64,000 bases of DNA from Acinetobacter sp. P8-3-8 (GTDB taxonomy: Bacteria; Pseudomonadota; Gammaproteobacteria; Pseudomonadales; Moraxellaceae): positions 1-64,000 of the forward strand of contig NZ_AFIE01000013.1 in assembly GCF_000214135.1 (NCBI RefSeq), in the 5' to 3' direction. This document shows, piece by piece, positions 50,699-60,234 of this stretch. The translations under genes and the position numbers were made by a program. The first letter of the stretch is position 1, and each line of letters opens with the position of its first letter. Below the pieces are notes generated by a model. The model saw only the letters and a list, made by a program, of their open reading frames with translations. It was not told the DNA's origin and did no database searches.

Positions 50699-51502
50699 AT
50701 GTCACGTTTAGCCACTCGATTTGCACAGCTTAAATCTCAACAGCGTAAAGCATTGGTTTCTTATGTTATGGCGGGTGATCCTCAACCACATGTAACAGTT
50801 CCTTTGTTACATCAAATGGTTGATGCGGGCGTAGATGTACTTGAGCTTGGATTGCCATTTTCAGATCCAATGGCAGATGGTCCAGTGATTGCATTGGCTG
50901 CTGAACGTGCTTTAGCAGCAGGTACCAATACCTTAGATGCTTTGAATATGGTCAAAGAATTTCGTCAGAAAGACAGCACAACACCTGTTGTTTTGATGGG
51001 TTATTTAAACCCTGTAGAAGTGATTGGTTATGAAAAATTCGTCGCTTATGCGAATGAATGTGGTGTCGATGGCTTGCTTTTGGTGGATTTACCGCCTGAA
51101 GAAGCTAAAAACCTAGATGAAGTGCTAAAGAAATATGATATGGATCAAATTTTCTTACTTGCACCAACATCTACAGATGAACGAATTCAACATGTCGTAA
51201 AACAAGCAAGTGGCTTTATTTACTATGTGTCACTGAAAGGTGTGACAGGCGCTGCAACTTTAGACACGACTGAAGTGGCAACACGTATTCAAAAAATTAA
51301 ATCATTTACAGATATCCCTGTAGGTGTGGGTTTCGGTATTAGCGATGCAAGTTCTGCAAAAGCTGTAGGGCAAGTTGCAGATGCTGTGATTGTCGGAAGT
51401 GCGTTTGTAAAACCTTTTGCAAACTTAGCACCAGAACAAGCCGTGGAAGCAGCGGTGAATAAAGTCAAGGAGCTTCGAGCAGCGCTCGATGAGTTAGTAT
51501 GA
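50699..51502 (+). CDS. trpA: Tryptophan synthase alpha chain
   Basis: 267 residues. TrpA cleaves indole-3-glycerol phosphate to indole, which passes to TrpB. The TIM barrel is seen with L-E-L-G-L-P-F-S-D-P-M-A-D-G-P (catalytic Glu), D-G-L-L-L-V-D-L-P (catalytic Asp) and G-V-G-F-G-I-S phosphate loop. ATG 50699 fits the family start (MSRLATRFAQLK) better than the ATG at 50687 or 50642. trpB is not in the window. The ATGA overlap with accD couples translation. Confidence 0.95.
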   Translation: MSRLATRFAQLKSQQRKALVSYVMAGDPQPHVTVPLLHQMVDAGVDVLELGLPFSDPMADGPVIALAAERALAAGTNTLDALNMVKEFRQKDSTTPVVLMGYLNPVEVIGYEKFVAYANECGVDGLLLVDLPPEEAKNLDEVLKKYDMDQIFLLAPTSTDERIQHVVKQASGFIYYVSLKGVTGAATLDTTEVATRIQKIKSFTDIPVGVGFGISDASSAKAVGQVADAVIVGSAFVKPFANLAPEQAVEAAVNKVKELRAALDELV

Positions 51503-52395
51503 ATCAAGAAGTGAAATCAGGGAAAATTCTCAGTCCTACTACCCCGTGGACAGATCGTTCGATTCCAGGCATTCATATGCCAGATCAGCAACAAACACTC
51601 AAAGCGACATTTACAGAACCGACCATTGAGTGCCCTGAGTGTCATGCTTTGGTAACTCGTACAGCAATGTCTTTCAATGCCTATGTTTGCCCATCATGCG
51701 ATGAACATTTGAAAATGAAGGCACGAGATCGTTTAAATTGGTTCTTTGACAATGTTACAGCGGAACTTGGTCAAGAGTTTTCTGCTAAAGATCCATTACG
51801 TTTTGTAGACAGCAGACCGTATCCTGAGCGTATGAAAGAAGCGCAGGATAAAACAGGTGAAACTGAAGCCTTGGTTGTGATGCAAGGTCAGCTTAAAAAT
51901 ATCCCAATGGTTGCTTGTGCTTTTGAATTTGACTTTATGGGCGGTTCAATGGGTACAGTGGTTGGAGATCGTTTTGTGCAAGCTGCTGAGAAAGCTATTG
52001 CAACGAAACAACCTTTGATCTGTTTTGCTGCTTCAGGTGGCGCACGTATGCAAGAAGGCATGTTGTCTTTGATGCAAATGGCACGTACATCTGCGGCAAT
52101 TCAAAAAATGAAAGATGCACATCTGCCTTATATCGTTGTTTTAACACATCCTGTTTACGGTGGTGTAACAGCATCATTGGCAATGTTAGGTGATGTACAT
52201 ATTGCAGAACCGAAAGCCATGATTGGTTTTGCGGGTAAACGTGTGATTGAACAAACTGTTCGTGAAAAATTAGAAGAGCCGTTCCAACGTGCAGAATTTT
52301 TGCTTGATCATGGTGTAATCGATCAAATTGTTCATCGTCATGCATTACGTGATACTGTATATCGAATAGTGGCGAAACTGATGAATTTGTCTTGA
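51499..52395 (+). CDS. accD: Acetyl-CoA carboxylase carboxyltransferase subunit beta
   Basis: 298 residues. AccD with AccA transfers carboxyl to acetyl-CoA for fatty-acid synthesis. A four-cysteine zinc ribbon (C45-x2-C48 and C64-x2-C67) is followed by the crotonase-like core with F-A-A-S-G-G-A-R-M-Q-E and G-G-V-T-A-S-L-A-M-L-G-D. The C-terminus ends just inside folC, as a TTGA overlap. AccD-folC-dedD order is seen in many gammaproteobacteria. Confidence 0.96.
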   Translation: MNQEVKSGKILSPTTPWTDRSIPGIHMPDQQQTLKATFTEPTIECPECHALVTRTAMSFNAYVCPSCDEHLKMKARDRLNWFFDNVTAELGQEFSAKDPLRFVDSRPYPERMKEAQDKTGETEALVVMQGQLKNIPMVACAFEFDFMGGSMGTVVGDRFVQAAEKAIATKQPLICFAASGGARMQEGMLSLMQMARTSAAIQKMKDAHLPYIVVLTHPVYGGVTASLAMLGDVHIAEPKAMIGFAGKRVIEQTVREKLEEPFQRAEFLLDHGVIDQIVHRHALRDTVYRIVAKLMNLS

Positions 52396-53681
52396 ACAAT
52401 ACAGCACCTTTAAATACAGATGATTTACAAACATGGCTCGATTATTGGAGCCATGTTCACGTTACGGGAATCGATTTAGGCTTAGAACGGGTCATTCCTG
52501 TTGCGGAAGCACTTGGTGTAGTCAAACCAAATGCTAAAGTTTTGACTGTCGCAGGAACCAACGGTAAAGGTTCAACGACAACCACACTTGCTGCGATTTT
52601 GAATGCACAAGGTTTGAATGTCGGTTTGTACCAGTCACCTCATATTTATCGTTTTAATGAACGTGTCAAACTTGCAGGGCAAGAGGTCGATGATCAAACA
52701 TTGATCGATGCTTTTGTAGAAGTTGATCAAGCACGTCGTGCATGTGATTTAACGTTATCTTTTTTTGAAGCCACAACTTTGGCTGCATTTGTTATTTTCA
52801 AACAAAAACAATGTGATGTATGGGTGCTTGAAGTTGGTTTAGGCGGTCGATTGGATGTGGTCAATGTGATTGACCCTGATGTTGCTGTGATCACCAATAT
52901 TGGCTTAGATCATACCGACTGGTTGGGTGATAGCATTGAAAAGATTGCTTTTGAAAAAGCAGGAATTATTCGTCCCAATATTCCAGTGATTTTTGCAGGG
53001 CAACAAGACATACCACAAGCCATTCTAAATAAAGTAGAAGAAAGCCAAGCTCAACTTTATGCGGTGAATCGTGATTATTTTTATGCTTCTTCAAATGAAG
53101 ATGAGCAATCGTGGGATTTTGCTAGTTCAGGTACAACCTTAAAATTTCCACAAGGTGCTTTGGCACTAGAAAATATTTCGGCTGCTGTGGCTGCGATTCT
53201 AGTAAGTGGTCTTCAAGTTTCACAACAGGCCATTGCACGTGGAATTCAAAATGCACAGTTACAAGGTCGTTTTGAAGTTAGAAAAATTAACGGAAAAACT
53301 GTCATTTTTGATGCGGGACACAATCCGCATGGTGTAGAATTTTTGTTAAAGCAATTGCGAAAATTCTTGGAATACAATAAACAGTACACAGAAGTTGTCT
53401 CAATTTTTTCAATGTTGTCTGACAAGGATATAAATTCTGTGGTCAAGTTATTGAAAAATACTGTGTTACAGTGGAAAATTGCGCCATTAACTGTGCCCCG
53501 TGCAGCATCTATGGAACAATTACAAGCTGCATTGCAGGGTGAAACAGTCGAACAATTTAATTGTGTACAAGCAGCATTTCAATCAGCGCTTGCAGATACA
53601 AAAAATAATCAGCTGATTTTGGTGTGCGGTTCGTTTCATACCTTAGAAGCGGTCTGGGAGTATTTAGAAGAATGTCAATGA
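52392..53681 (+). CDS. folC: Dihydrofolate synthase / folylpolyglutamate synthase
   Basis: 429 residues. FolC adds glutamate to dihydropteroate and to folates. The ATP loop V-A-G-T-N-G-K-G-S-T (53-62), L-E-V-G-L-G-G-R-L-D and F-D-A-G-H-N-P-H-G are present. The start is TTG at 52392 overlapping the accD stop. It ends by overlapping the dedD start as ATGA. Length is normal. Confidence 0.96.
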   Translation: MNNTAPLNTDDLQTWLDYWSHVHVTGIDLGLERVIPVAEALGVVKPNAKVLTVAGTNGKGSTTTTLAAILNAQGLNVGLYQSPHIYRFNERVKLAGQEVDDQTLIDAFVEVDQARRACDLTLSFFEATTLAAFVIFKQKQCDVWVLEVGLGGRLDVVNVIDPDVAVITNIGLDHTDWLGDSIEKIAFEKAGIIRPNIPVIFAGQQDIPQAILNKVEESQAQLYAVNRDYFYASSNEDEQSWDFASSGTTLKFPQGALALENISAAVAAILVSGLQVSQQAIARGIQNAQLQGRFEVRKINGKTVIFDAGHNPHGVEFLLKQLRKFLEYNKQYTEVVSIFSMLSDKDINSVVKLLKNTVLQWKIAPLTVPRAASMEQLQAALQGETVEQFNCVQAAFQSALADTKNNQLILVCGSFHTLEAVWEYLEECQ

Positions 53682-54715
53682 ATAACAAGCAACGCTGGAT
53701 GGGTGGCGTTGTTTTACTAAGTGGTGGTGTTTTATTAGCGGCATTACTTCTAAAAGGCAAAGAAGAAATTCATCAAAAACAGGTTGAAACTCAGCCTGTC
53801 GAACAAGTTCAGCAAAATAAAAACGCATCTGCTGGCGAAGCTATTCAATTACAACCACTAACAGTTGATGTTGCAACTGAAAAACGTTTGCTTGAAGAGC
53901 AGAAGCGTTCACGTGAAAAAGCTGTTGCAGAACAAGAAGCCAAAGCTGCTGAATTCTTACGTATGCAACAACAAGCTGAGGCTGACGCAGCACGTAAAGC
54001 GGCAGAAGAATATGCTGCAATGAATGCAAGACGTGGAGCCGCAGCGCAAGAGGGAACAGATATTCCACCTGAGTTGGTGCAAGACGAAAAGACCAAAGCT
54101 CAGCAAAAAGCTGCTGATCAGAAGCAACTTGAACAGCAAAATGCACAATTAAAACAAAAAGCAGATGCTGAAAAGAAGTTAGCTGAGCAGAAGCGTCAAG
54201 CTACTGCGGATGCAGAGAAAAAAGCGGCAGAGGATAAGAAGCGTCAGTTAGATGCAGAGAAAAAAGCGGCGGATGAGAAAAAACGTAAGGTAGAAGAACA
54301 GCTTAAAATAGAAGAGCAACGTAAAGCTGAGGCAGAAAAGAAAGCTGCTGCTGATAAAAAAGCAGAGGCTGAACGCAAAGCTGAAGTAGAGAAAAAACGT
54401 AAAGCGCAAGAGGATGCCAAGAAAAAGGCAGAAGCTGAAAAAGCACGTGATCTATTGGAAAATGGTGATAAGCAATGGATGGTACAAGTGGCACTTGCTG
54501 CCAATGAAGCCAATGCAGATGCTGTAGCAGCCAAACTCCGTGCAAAAGGCTATAAGGTCACTAAAAGCCCAACATCTAAAGGTATTCGTATCATGGTTGG
54601 ACCTGCCAAAGATCGCGAAACAGCCGATGCAGCCCGTAAGAAAATCAATACAGATGCAAGCTTGGGGATGAAATCGGCTTGGGTGATCGAATGGGTTCCT
54701 TTAGATCGACGTTAA
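53678..54715 (+). CDS. dedD: SPOR-domain cell division protein DedD
   Basis: 345 residues. A short cytoplasmic start (MNNKQRW) leads into one transmembrane helix (about 8-26). Next come a long Ala/Glu/Lys/Gln-rich coiled coil (about 55-255, TolA-like) and a C-terminal SPOR domain (W-M-V-Q-V-A-L-A-A-N ... V-G-P-A-K-D-R-E-T-A), which binds denuded septal peptidoglycan. ATG 53678 overlaps the folC stop (ATGA). The coiled coil is longer than in E. coli DedD. No cvpA gene follows, unlike in many relatives. Confidence 0.9.
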   Translation: MNNKQRWMGGVVLLSGGVLLAALLLKGKEEIHQKQVETQPVEQVQQNKNASAGEAIQLQPLTVDVATEKRLLEEQKRSREKAVAEQEAKAAEFLRMQQQAEADAARKAAEEYAAMNARRGAAAQEGTDIPPELVQDEKTKAQQKAADQKQLEQQNAQLKQKADAEKKLAEQKRQATADAEKKAAEDKKRQLDAEKKAADEKKRKVEEQLKIEEQRKAEAEKKAAADKKAEAERKAEVEKKRKAQEDAKKKAEAEKARDLLENGDKQWMVQVALAANEANADAVAAKLRAKGYKVTKSPTSKGIRIMVGPAKDRETADAARKKINTDASLGMKSAWVIEWVPLDRR

Positions 54716-54737
54716 TCAATTAGAATAAATAGATACT

Positions 54738-55331
54738 TTAAGATGGATTCGTGAGTTGCTCACGAATCCATCTTACATTTTCAGGGGTAAATAATTTTTC
54801 AATATTTGCCCAAATTGGGTGAAAACCATAACCACCGTGCTTCATTTCATTCAAAGCATCATCAATTGACCAGTTTTCAAAAATAATTCGGTACATTGCA
54901 ACACTTGCACCTGTGCGATCCGAACCATGATAGCAATGGATCAATACCTTTTGATTTTTTTGCTCTGCTGTTTGAATGGTTTGCATTACCTTGAGTAAAT
55001 CATCTCGGTTAATGGCCCAAGTATTGATGGGCACATGTACCAATTTAAAAGATTGATTCGCCAATACCAACTTATCTTTATCACGGCTTCTTAAATTAAC
55101 CACGATATCAATATGATTTTTTTCAAGTTCTGGGATGAGCTCAGCACTGGGTTGTTCACTGCGATATACTGTTTGGCTGATTTGATAGAAATTATGTTGT
55201 TTATTGACAAGTTTTCCCCATTGCTGAGGACGTTGATCTTCTGCAATTGTCGGTGTGGTCATACACCCAGTCAGTTGTAAACTGAGGACCAATAAAATTG
55301 AAAAACTTAAATGCTTAGACTTTATGATCAT
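54738..55331 (-). CDS. Dual-specificity phosphatase lipoprotein
   Basis: 197 residues with a lipobox L-T-G-C (Cys23), so membrane-anchored. The catalytic signature H132-C133-x5-R139-T-G (H-C-Y-H-G-S-D-R-T-G) is of the tyrosine/dual-specificity phosphatase class. A general acid is likely in the W-A-I-N-R-D-D region. It could act on phosphotyrosine, phosphoinositide or other phosphoesters outside the cytoplasm. Its ATG overlaps the stop of the preceding metallo-hydrolase gene (ATGA), so they are translationally coupled. Confidence 0.9.
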   Translation of the reverse strand: MIIKSKHLSFSILLVLSLQLTGCMTTPTIAEDQRPQQWGKLVNKQHNFYQISQTVYRSEQPSAELIPELEKNHIDIVVNLRSRDKDKLVLANQSFKLVHVPINTWAINRDDLLKVMQTIQTAEQKNQKVLIHCYHGSDRTGASVAMYRIIFENWSIDDALNEMKHGGYGFHPIWANIEKLFTPENVRWIREQLTNPS

Positions 55332-56140
55332 TTAAAATATCGCTCTAATTCAACGGGATCATGTGCACAGATAATTTCAATTTTAGGTTCATTCTGTGCT
55401 AGCTGTTGTAGTTGTGATAAGGTCTTTAATCGTAATGTATTATTTTCTGCGAGAAGATATTCAATTTTATCGAGCGTTCGTAATTTATTATTGGGATTGA
55501 GTTCGAGGTGATTGAAATAAGCATCGCCACAGAATAATAACCATCCATCTTGTTGTTTGATCGCGATACCACAATGCCCCACGGTATGTCCGACAAGTGG
55601 AATTAATAAAATTTCATCATTAAAAATATTAAAACCTTGAACTTTATGGAAATTAAACCATGCTTCGCCATTTTTAGGTTCAAGAAAATTCCAGTAACGA
55701 TGATTTTTAAATTGCTTTGTTCTATAACGTAACTTATTCATTACCGAAAGTTTTTGTGCTGCATTAAACTCACTGGACAAGATGTGAACCGTTGCATTTG
55801 GGAAATCTGAAATGCCCCCTGCATGATCTAAGTCCAAATGGCTCACTAAAATGTGCTTAACGTCTGAGGGTTTAAAGCCTAATTGTTGAATCTGAGAAAT
55901 AGCAGTGAGGCTAAAATTAGATTGTAGACCACTGATTTTGGTAAAAGCTTTCCCTAAACGGGTTTGCGGATGTAGGTAGTCTTGCATACCAAATCCAGTA
56001 TCGATCAATACTAAACCTTGATCACTTTCAACAAGGAGGCAATGACAGACCATTTTTCCATATAAACCTTTTTGTCCATATAGCGGTGCACAAATGGGGC
56101 ACATGGTTCCACAATGAAGATGATGTACGTTGTAAATCAT
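55328..56140 (-). CDS. Metallo-beta-lactamase-fold hydrolase
   Basis: 270 residues. The MBL-fold metal motif is present as S-H101-L-D103-L-D105-H106-A-G-G, where Asp replaces the middle His of H-x-H-x-D-H. Later V-G-H-T-V-G-H, F-C-G-D-A-Y and C-A-H-D fit the remaining ligands. Fold and length suit an AHL-lactonase-like or general MBL hydrolase; substrate unknown. N-terminal cysteines (residues 10, 14, 17, 32 and 34) may be structural. First gene of the pair with the phosphatase lipoprotein. Confidence 0.85.
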   Translation of the reverse strand: MIYNVHHLHCGTMCPICAPLYGQKGLYGKMVCHCLLVESDQGLVLIDTGFGMQDYLHPQTRLGKAFTKISGLQSNFSLTAISQIQQLGFKPSDVKHILVSHLDLDHAGGISDFPNATVHILSSEFNAAQKLSVMNKLRYRTKQFKNHRYWNFLEPKNGEAWFNFHKVQGFNIFNDEILLIPLVGHTVGHCGIAIKQQDGWLLFCGDAYFNHLELNPNNKLRTLDKIEYLLAENNTLRLKTLSQLQQLAQNEPKIEIICAHDPVELERYFK

Positions 56141-56256
56141 AATTTAAGCATTTGTTTTTAGGATTGTTATTTCGTTTATAAACTGAAATGAAAGAAATAC
56201 CAATGACCAAATGATAGTGTTATGTAATTTGTAAAAACTAAAATAGCTATAAAGTT

Positions 56257-57021
56257 TTATTGTGTGAGTGGAAATAAACCTTCATGCCATCCAATAAGAA
56301 GTATTGTCATCAAAACCCCAATAATAATACAAAGCTTTAATGTAGGTGGGAAAAGTTTCCACGGTAATCGAGTCGTTCCATAACGATGTAAGCTTTCTGC
56401 TTTAGAAATAGGAGTGAGGATAATTCCAATACCTAACATAAACATGAATGGTGAAACAAATGTAATTTGTACAACAGGTTGAGGTGATGTATTTATGATA
56501 TGCCATAAAATGGCACCGCTAAGAGTTGTAATCAAACAACCAATGAGTCGAGTTATCATACGTTCTTTAGAGAATTGTTGCGCAATTGAAAATTCATCTA
56601 CCAAAGGTAATGATTTTTCAGGGTTAGCAATAATTTGCTGAACATTTTTTAGTGCGAAATATACTTTTAGGCGATTCAGCGCATGCTTTAAGAAAAATAA
56701 GCTGAACACTAAACAAATTAAACCTATGAAAATAAATGTGATTTTAACTTTTCCAGCAAAAACAATGAAGAATAATGAACTTGCAAATATTAAAGTGATC
56801 AAGGATAAAACAGAAAATTGAATGAATTTGCTTAATGCTTGGAAGGTAATCATTCTTTTACGACTAGAAAAAGTCGGAGCATCAGCGCCTAAGGGTAAAT
56901 CCCCTGAGACTTTATTAAAGACGGTATTTAGATCAAACTTCGTGGATTGTTGATTTATACCCTGATGAATGATCAATGTGAGTTGTTCTATTTCGGTTTT
57001 GATTTTTTGTTGATTATTCAT
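56257..57021 (-). CDS. Four-helix membrane protein, unknown function
   Basis: 254 residues. Transmembrane segments are seen near residues 68-88, 94-115, 160-180 and 192-212, and again near 230-247. The N-terminal 60 residues are soluble. The loop between helices two and three holds E-F-S-I-A-Q-Q-F-S-K-E. No recognised domain, no signal peptide. It stands alone on the minus strand. Confidence 0.7.
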   Translation of the reverse strand: MNNQQKIKTEIEQLTLIIHQGINQQSTKFDLNTVFNKVSGDLPLGADAPTFSSRKRMITFQALSKFIQFSVLSLITLIFASSLFFIVFAGKVKITFIFIGLICLVFSLFFLKHALNRLKVYFALKNVQQIIANPEKSLPLVDEFSIAQQFSKERMITRLIGCLITTLSGAILWHIINTSPQPVVQITFVSPFMFMLGIGIILTPISKAESLHRYGTTRLPWKLFPPTLKLCIIIGVLMTILLIGWHEGLFPLTQ

Positions 57022-57216
57022 TTTTAGTATTTGATTGAAAATTTCGGATTATTCTAATTTTTTTTGTGCATTCACTCAATACGAAGAAATGTTTAAAATT
57101 AATACAATATGAAGGAGGGACATAGTTAAATTCTGGTTTATATAGGGTGTGTTAGACTGATACACATTTCATCGATTCTCAACAGTAGAGATTATCCTCA
57201 TAATGCTCAAATACAT

Positions 57217-57486
57217 TTAGGCATCATTAATGACATATTCAATAATTCTTTGGCATTGATCCTGAATACATAAGTTTTGAGTTTCTAAATCTTCAAATAG
57301 TTCATTGATCATAAAAATTTCTAAAAAATATTCAAAAACTTGGTGATTTTTTACCATTGGCTTGGTGTCTTCTTTTGAGCCATCTAAAAGAATTACATCT
57401 GATTCTAAAGACCAAGGTTGCTCTACATACAGAACATCGGTTTCAGAATACTCTTGAATATTAAGTAATACAGTGAATAGGTTCAT
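57217..57486 (-). CDS. Small acidic unknown protein
   Basis: 89 residues, no membrane segment. Alternating strand and helix (L-F-T-V-L-L-N-I, D-V-L-Y-V-E, Y-F-L-E-I-F-M-I-N-E-L-F-E-D-L). ATG 57486 with an AAG-type ribosome binding site is chosen; the frame stays open 25 codons further upstream. I do not recognise a family. Confidence 0.55.
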   Translation of the reverse strand: MNLFTVLLNIQEYSETDVLYVEQPWSLESDVILLDGSKEDTKPMVKNHQVFEYFLEIFMINELFEDLETQNLCIQDQCQRIIEYVINDA

Positions 57487-57589
57487 TCTTATCACCATAA
57501 TGCGTTTGGTTAAAGATAGCTTATTTATTGAATTAAAATATTGAACTAATAATTTTTGCAATTTTATCTAAAAATAGTTGAGTAAGCGC

Positions 57590-58207
57590 TTATTCAAAAG
57601 CGCTTACATCACCAACACCTCGGCGGATAATTTCAGGGTTTTGACCAGATAAATCCACAATACTGGTAGTCGTTAAAGTACCTAAACCACTGTCAATAAA
57701 TACATCGATACGTTTTTCGAGTTGTTGTTCAATATCATAAGGATCATCCATCGGCGCATCTTGACCAGGAAGAATCAAAGTACTGGTCAGCAAGGGTTCA
57801 CCTAAAGCTCGAAGCAACATTTGACATACAGGATTGCTTGGGACACGTAAACCAATAGTTTTTTTCTTTGGATGCATCAAGCGACGAGGGACTTCACTGG
57901 TTGCGGGTAGAATGAACGTTGTGACGGCAGGGGTATTGGCTTTAAGTAAACGATACATTGCATTATCGACTTTTGCATAAGTTGCAATATCCGATAAATC
58001 TGCACAAATGATGGCGTACTGGTGCTTTGCACCTAAACCACGGATTTGAGCAATACGTTCCATGGCGTTTTTATTTCCAATTTGACAGCCAATGGCATAA
58101 GCCGCATCCGTCGGATAGACAATAACATCACCTGCACGAATACGTTCAACAGCTTGATCGATTAATCTGGTTTGTGGGTTGTCAGGATGTACTCTTAAAT
58201 GCAGCAT
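57590..58207 (-). CDS. Sua5/YciO/YrdC family protein (YciO-like)
   Basis: 205 residues. The family binds ATP and threonine; YrdC/TsaC makes threonylcarbamoyl-AMP for tRNA t6A, while the YciO branch has an unresolved role. The V-Y-P-T-D-A-A-Y-A-I-G-C motif, K-x-H-Q-Y-A-I-I-C, T-F-I-L-P-A-T, and R-V-P-S-N-P-V-C are present. The spelling K-K-K-T-I-G-L-R-V-P resembles YciO. No link to neighbours is apparent. Confidence 0.88.
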   Translation of the reverse strand: MLHLRVHPDNPQTRLIDQAVERIRAGDVIVYPTDAAYAIGCQIGNKNAMERIAQIRGLGAKHQYAIICADLSDIATYAKVDNAMYRLLKANTPAVTTFILPATSEVPRRLMHPKKKTIGLRVPSNPVCQMLLRALGEPLLTSTLILPGQDAPMDDPYDIEQQLEKRIDVFIDSGLGTLTTTSIVDLSGQNPEIIRRGVGDVSAFE

Positions 58208-58483
58208 TATTTTTCTCCTGATTCAAATTCTCTATAGTCATATGGTATTGAAAATAGATGAAATAGAACACTATTATTTGTAATCAATATAAAAAATAAT
58301 CTGTATCGAAAATATAAGTGGCTTGGGAATAGGCCTTCAATTGAATCAAATATTAAATGAAATAAGCATTTTCACCCAAATTTAGACCCATTTTAAATTT
58401 AGACTTTTTAAAAATACCTAAACAACATTCAAAAAAGCTGAAATAAGCGAACATAATTTCTTTCTTTAGAATGATGAAAATGA

Positions 58484-59146
58484 TTAATCTAAATCTTTTC
58501 GATTAAATTCTGTACTGTGTAATGTTTTGCCACTTCTTGTCGATGCACAAATACATTCAATGAAATGTTTTGCATCACGCGGAAGAGGGATTTCACCACC
58601 TAAATATTTTTGAAGCTGAGCATACACATTGTCTTTAAAAGTGGTGCCATCACCACCTTCGCCGGTTAAATTATCCAAAGAAACACGAAATTTCCGACCA
58701 AAGGCTTTTGAAAATAACCATTCAATGGCTTGAGGTTTGATTTCCACTTGCTCAAATAAAGCTTGCTGTTCTGCTGTGCGACCATCGGGTGCATACCAAT
58801 AACCCAAATCAGGCAATAAGCGGCGCTTTTCTCCAGCAATCGACCAATGACTGATTTCATGTAAGGCGCTATTGAAAAAACCATGCGCAAATTGAATACG
58901 TGCAGGCGCTTGATCTAGCGCAGGAAAATACTCAGGTTCAAACTCTCCGCGGACGAGTTCAACATTTAAGTGGGAAAACCATTGATTAAAGTGTAAGATA
59001 AGCCAGTCGACCTGTTGAGCTTCACTCTGCAAATCTACCCACTGTAAACGTTGCACTTGGGCTATATTTTCAGCAGAATTTGAAGGTAAATTTGCGTTGA
59101 ACTGTGATGAAGTGGTGACTTCAGGTTGCGGCTGCAACTGATGCAT
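58484..59146 (-). CDS. epmC: Elongation factor P hydroxylase
   Basis: 220 residues. EpmC (YfcM) hydroxylates the modified lysine of elongation factor P. The signature segment A-L-H-E-I-S-H-W-S-I-A-G-E-K-R-R-L-L, then D-L-G-Y-W-Y-A-P-D-G-R-T-A-E-Q-Q, and V-E-I-K-P-Q-A-I-E-W is nearly identical to E. coli EpmC. The first 40 residues are extra and divergent. ATG 59146 is preferred over 59185. epmA and epmB are not in this window. Confidence 0.93.
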   Translation of the reverse strand: MHQLQPQPEVTTSSQFNANLPSNSAENIAQVQRLQWVDLQSEAQQVDWLILHFNQWFSHLNVELVRGEFEPEYFPALDQAPARIQFAHGFFNSALHEISHWSIAGEKRRLLPDLGYWYAPDGRTAEQQALFEQVEIKPQAIEWLFSKAFGRKFRVSLDNLTGEGGDGTTFKDNVYAQLQKYLGGEIPLPRDAKHFIECICASTRSGKTLHSTEFNRKDLD

Positions 59147-59243
59147 AACTTGTATTACCCAAATGATCTGTCTAAATAAGTACAAAATTGTATCTTAATC
59201 TTTGACAGAGTACCGATGAATTTGTAGAATTGCCGCCTTAATT

Positions 59244-59807
59244 ATGTCAGCAAATACCTTTCCGGCACAGATAGAGCCGTTTAAATGGGCTGAACAGGGC
59301 TTTAAATGGTCAGGAACACTGCCATTATCTCGCTTTGTTCGAATTTCCCGTGAAGCTGTTGGACCAATTGATGATCAATTGATCACCATAGACTGTAAGC
59401 TATCAATGGATGCGTATCATCGTATCGTATGGCTAGATGGTCGTGTAGAAACGAAAGTGCCAATGGAGTGCCAACGTTGTTTGGAACCTGTTGAAATACC
59501 ATTAGTTTCTGACGTACATATAGCTTTAATGGACGATGAGTCACTGATAGAGCGCTTGGATGAGGATGCTGATTTCATCGTGCTAGGTGAAAGTGAAGCG
59601 ACAACAAAAGGGGATTATGTAAGTAATACTCCTGCAACTGTTGATTTACTTGCACTTTTAGAAGATGAATTGTTATTGTTGATGCCTTTATCTCCTAAGC
59701 ATGATGCTTGTGAGCATAAGCATCAACCTGCCGTTCAGGACATTGTCGAAGAAAAACGGGATAATCCGTTTGATGTTTTGGCAAGTTTGAAGGGTAAACT
59801 TAACTAA
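59244..59807 (+). CDS. yceD: YceD family (DUF177) protein
   Basis: 187 residues. YceD is linked to 23S rRNA accumulation and always precedes rpmF. The M-E-C-Q-R-C-L-E-P zinc knuckle-like motif and late N-P-F-D-V-L-A-S-L-K-G-K are typical. Gene order yceD-rpmF is conserved across proteobacteria. It lies on the plus strand, divergent from epmC. Confidence 0.94.
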   Translation: MSANTFPAQIEPFKWAEQGFKWSGTLPLSRFVRISREAVGPIDDQLITIDCKLSMDAYHRIVWLDGRVETKVPMECQRCLEPVEIPLVSDVHIALMDDESLIERLDEDADFIVLGESEATTKGDYVSNTPATVDLLALLEDELLLLMPLSPKHDACEHKHQPAVQDIVEEKRDNPFDVLASLKGKLN

Positions 59808-59881
59808 ATTTTGTGTTATACTGTTAAGTTAAGACAACCGAATTTGTTCTGATCCATTTTTTCGATTTGTAAGGAGCCATC

Positions 59882-60067
59882 ATGGCCGTTCAGCAAAACC
59901 GTAAAAGTCGCTCTCGCCGTGACATGCGCCGTTCACATGACGCTTTAACCGAGAATGCATTAACTGTAGACCAAACTACTGGTGAAACTCATCGCCGTCA
60001 CCACGTGACTAAAGATGGTATTTACCGTGGTCGTCAATTATTCGCTAAAGCAGCAGATGCTGAATAA
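59882..60067 (+). CDS. rpmF: 50S ribosomal protein L32
   Basis: 61 residues, highly basic. [22 protein letters not shown] is diagnostic. It has no cysteines, so it is the zinc-free form usual in this lineage. AAGGAG precedes ATG 59882. A strong terminator follows at 60105-60127. Confidence 0.98.
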   Translation: MAVQQNRKSRSRRDMRRSHDALTENALTVDQTTGETHRRHHVTKDGIYRGRQLFAKAADAE

Positions 60068-60104
60068 TTGAGACAGTGTTAAGCGTGAGCTTAATGAAAA
60101 AAAT

Positions 60105-60127
60105 GGGAGCGAAAGCTCCCTTTTTTT
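60105..60127 (+). terminator. Intrinsic terminator of yceD-rpmF
   Basis: GGGAGC and GCTCCC form a 6-bp stem with GAAA loop followed by seven T residues. Confidence 0.9.
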
Positions 60128-60234
60128 GTTTTTAGTATCTGTGCTTTTTTGTTGTATTTCGCAATTAAAATAATTTTTTTTTGCTGTAAAATTGCGGCAT
60201 CGGAAACGATCAAGATTAAATAAGGGACTTTTAT

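Noticed and set aside
53841-54545. Several minus-strand frames rich in Cys, Leu, His and Ser over dedD
   Set aside because: They are the complement of the Ala/Glu/Lys-rich coiled coil; such repeats give open antisense frames by composition.
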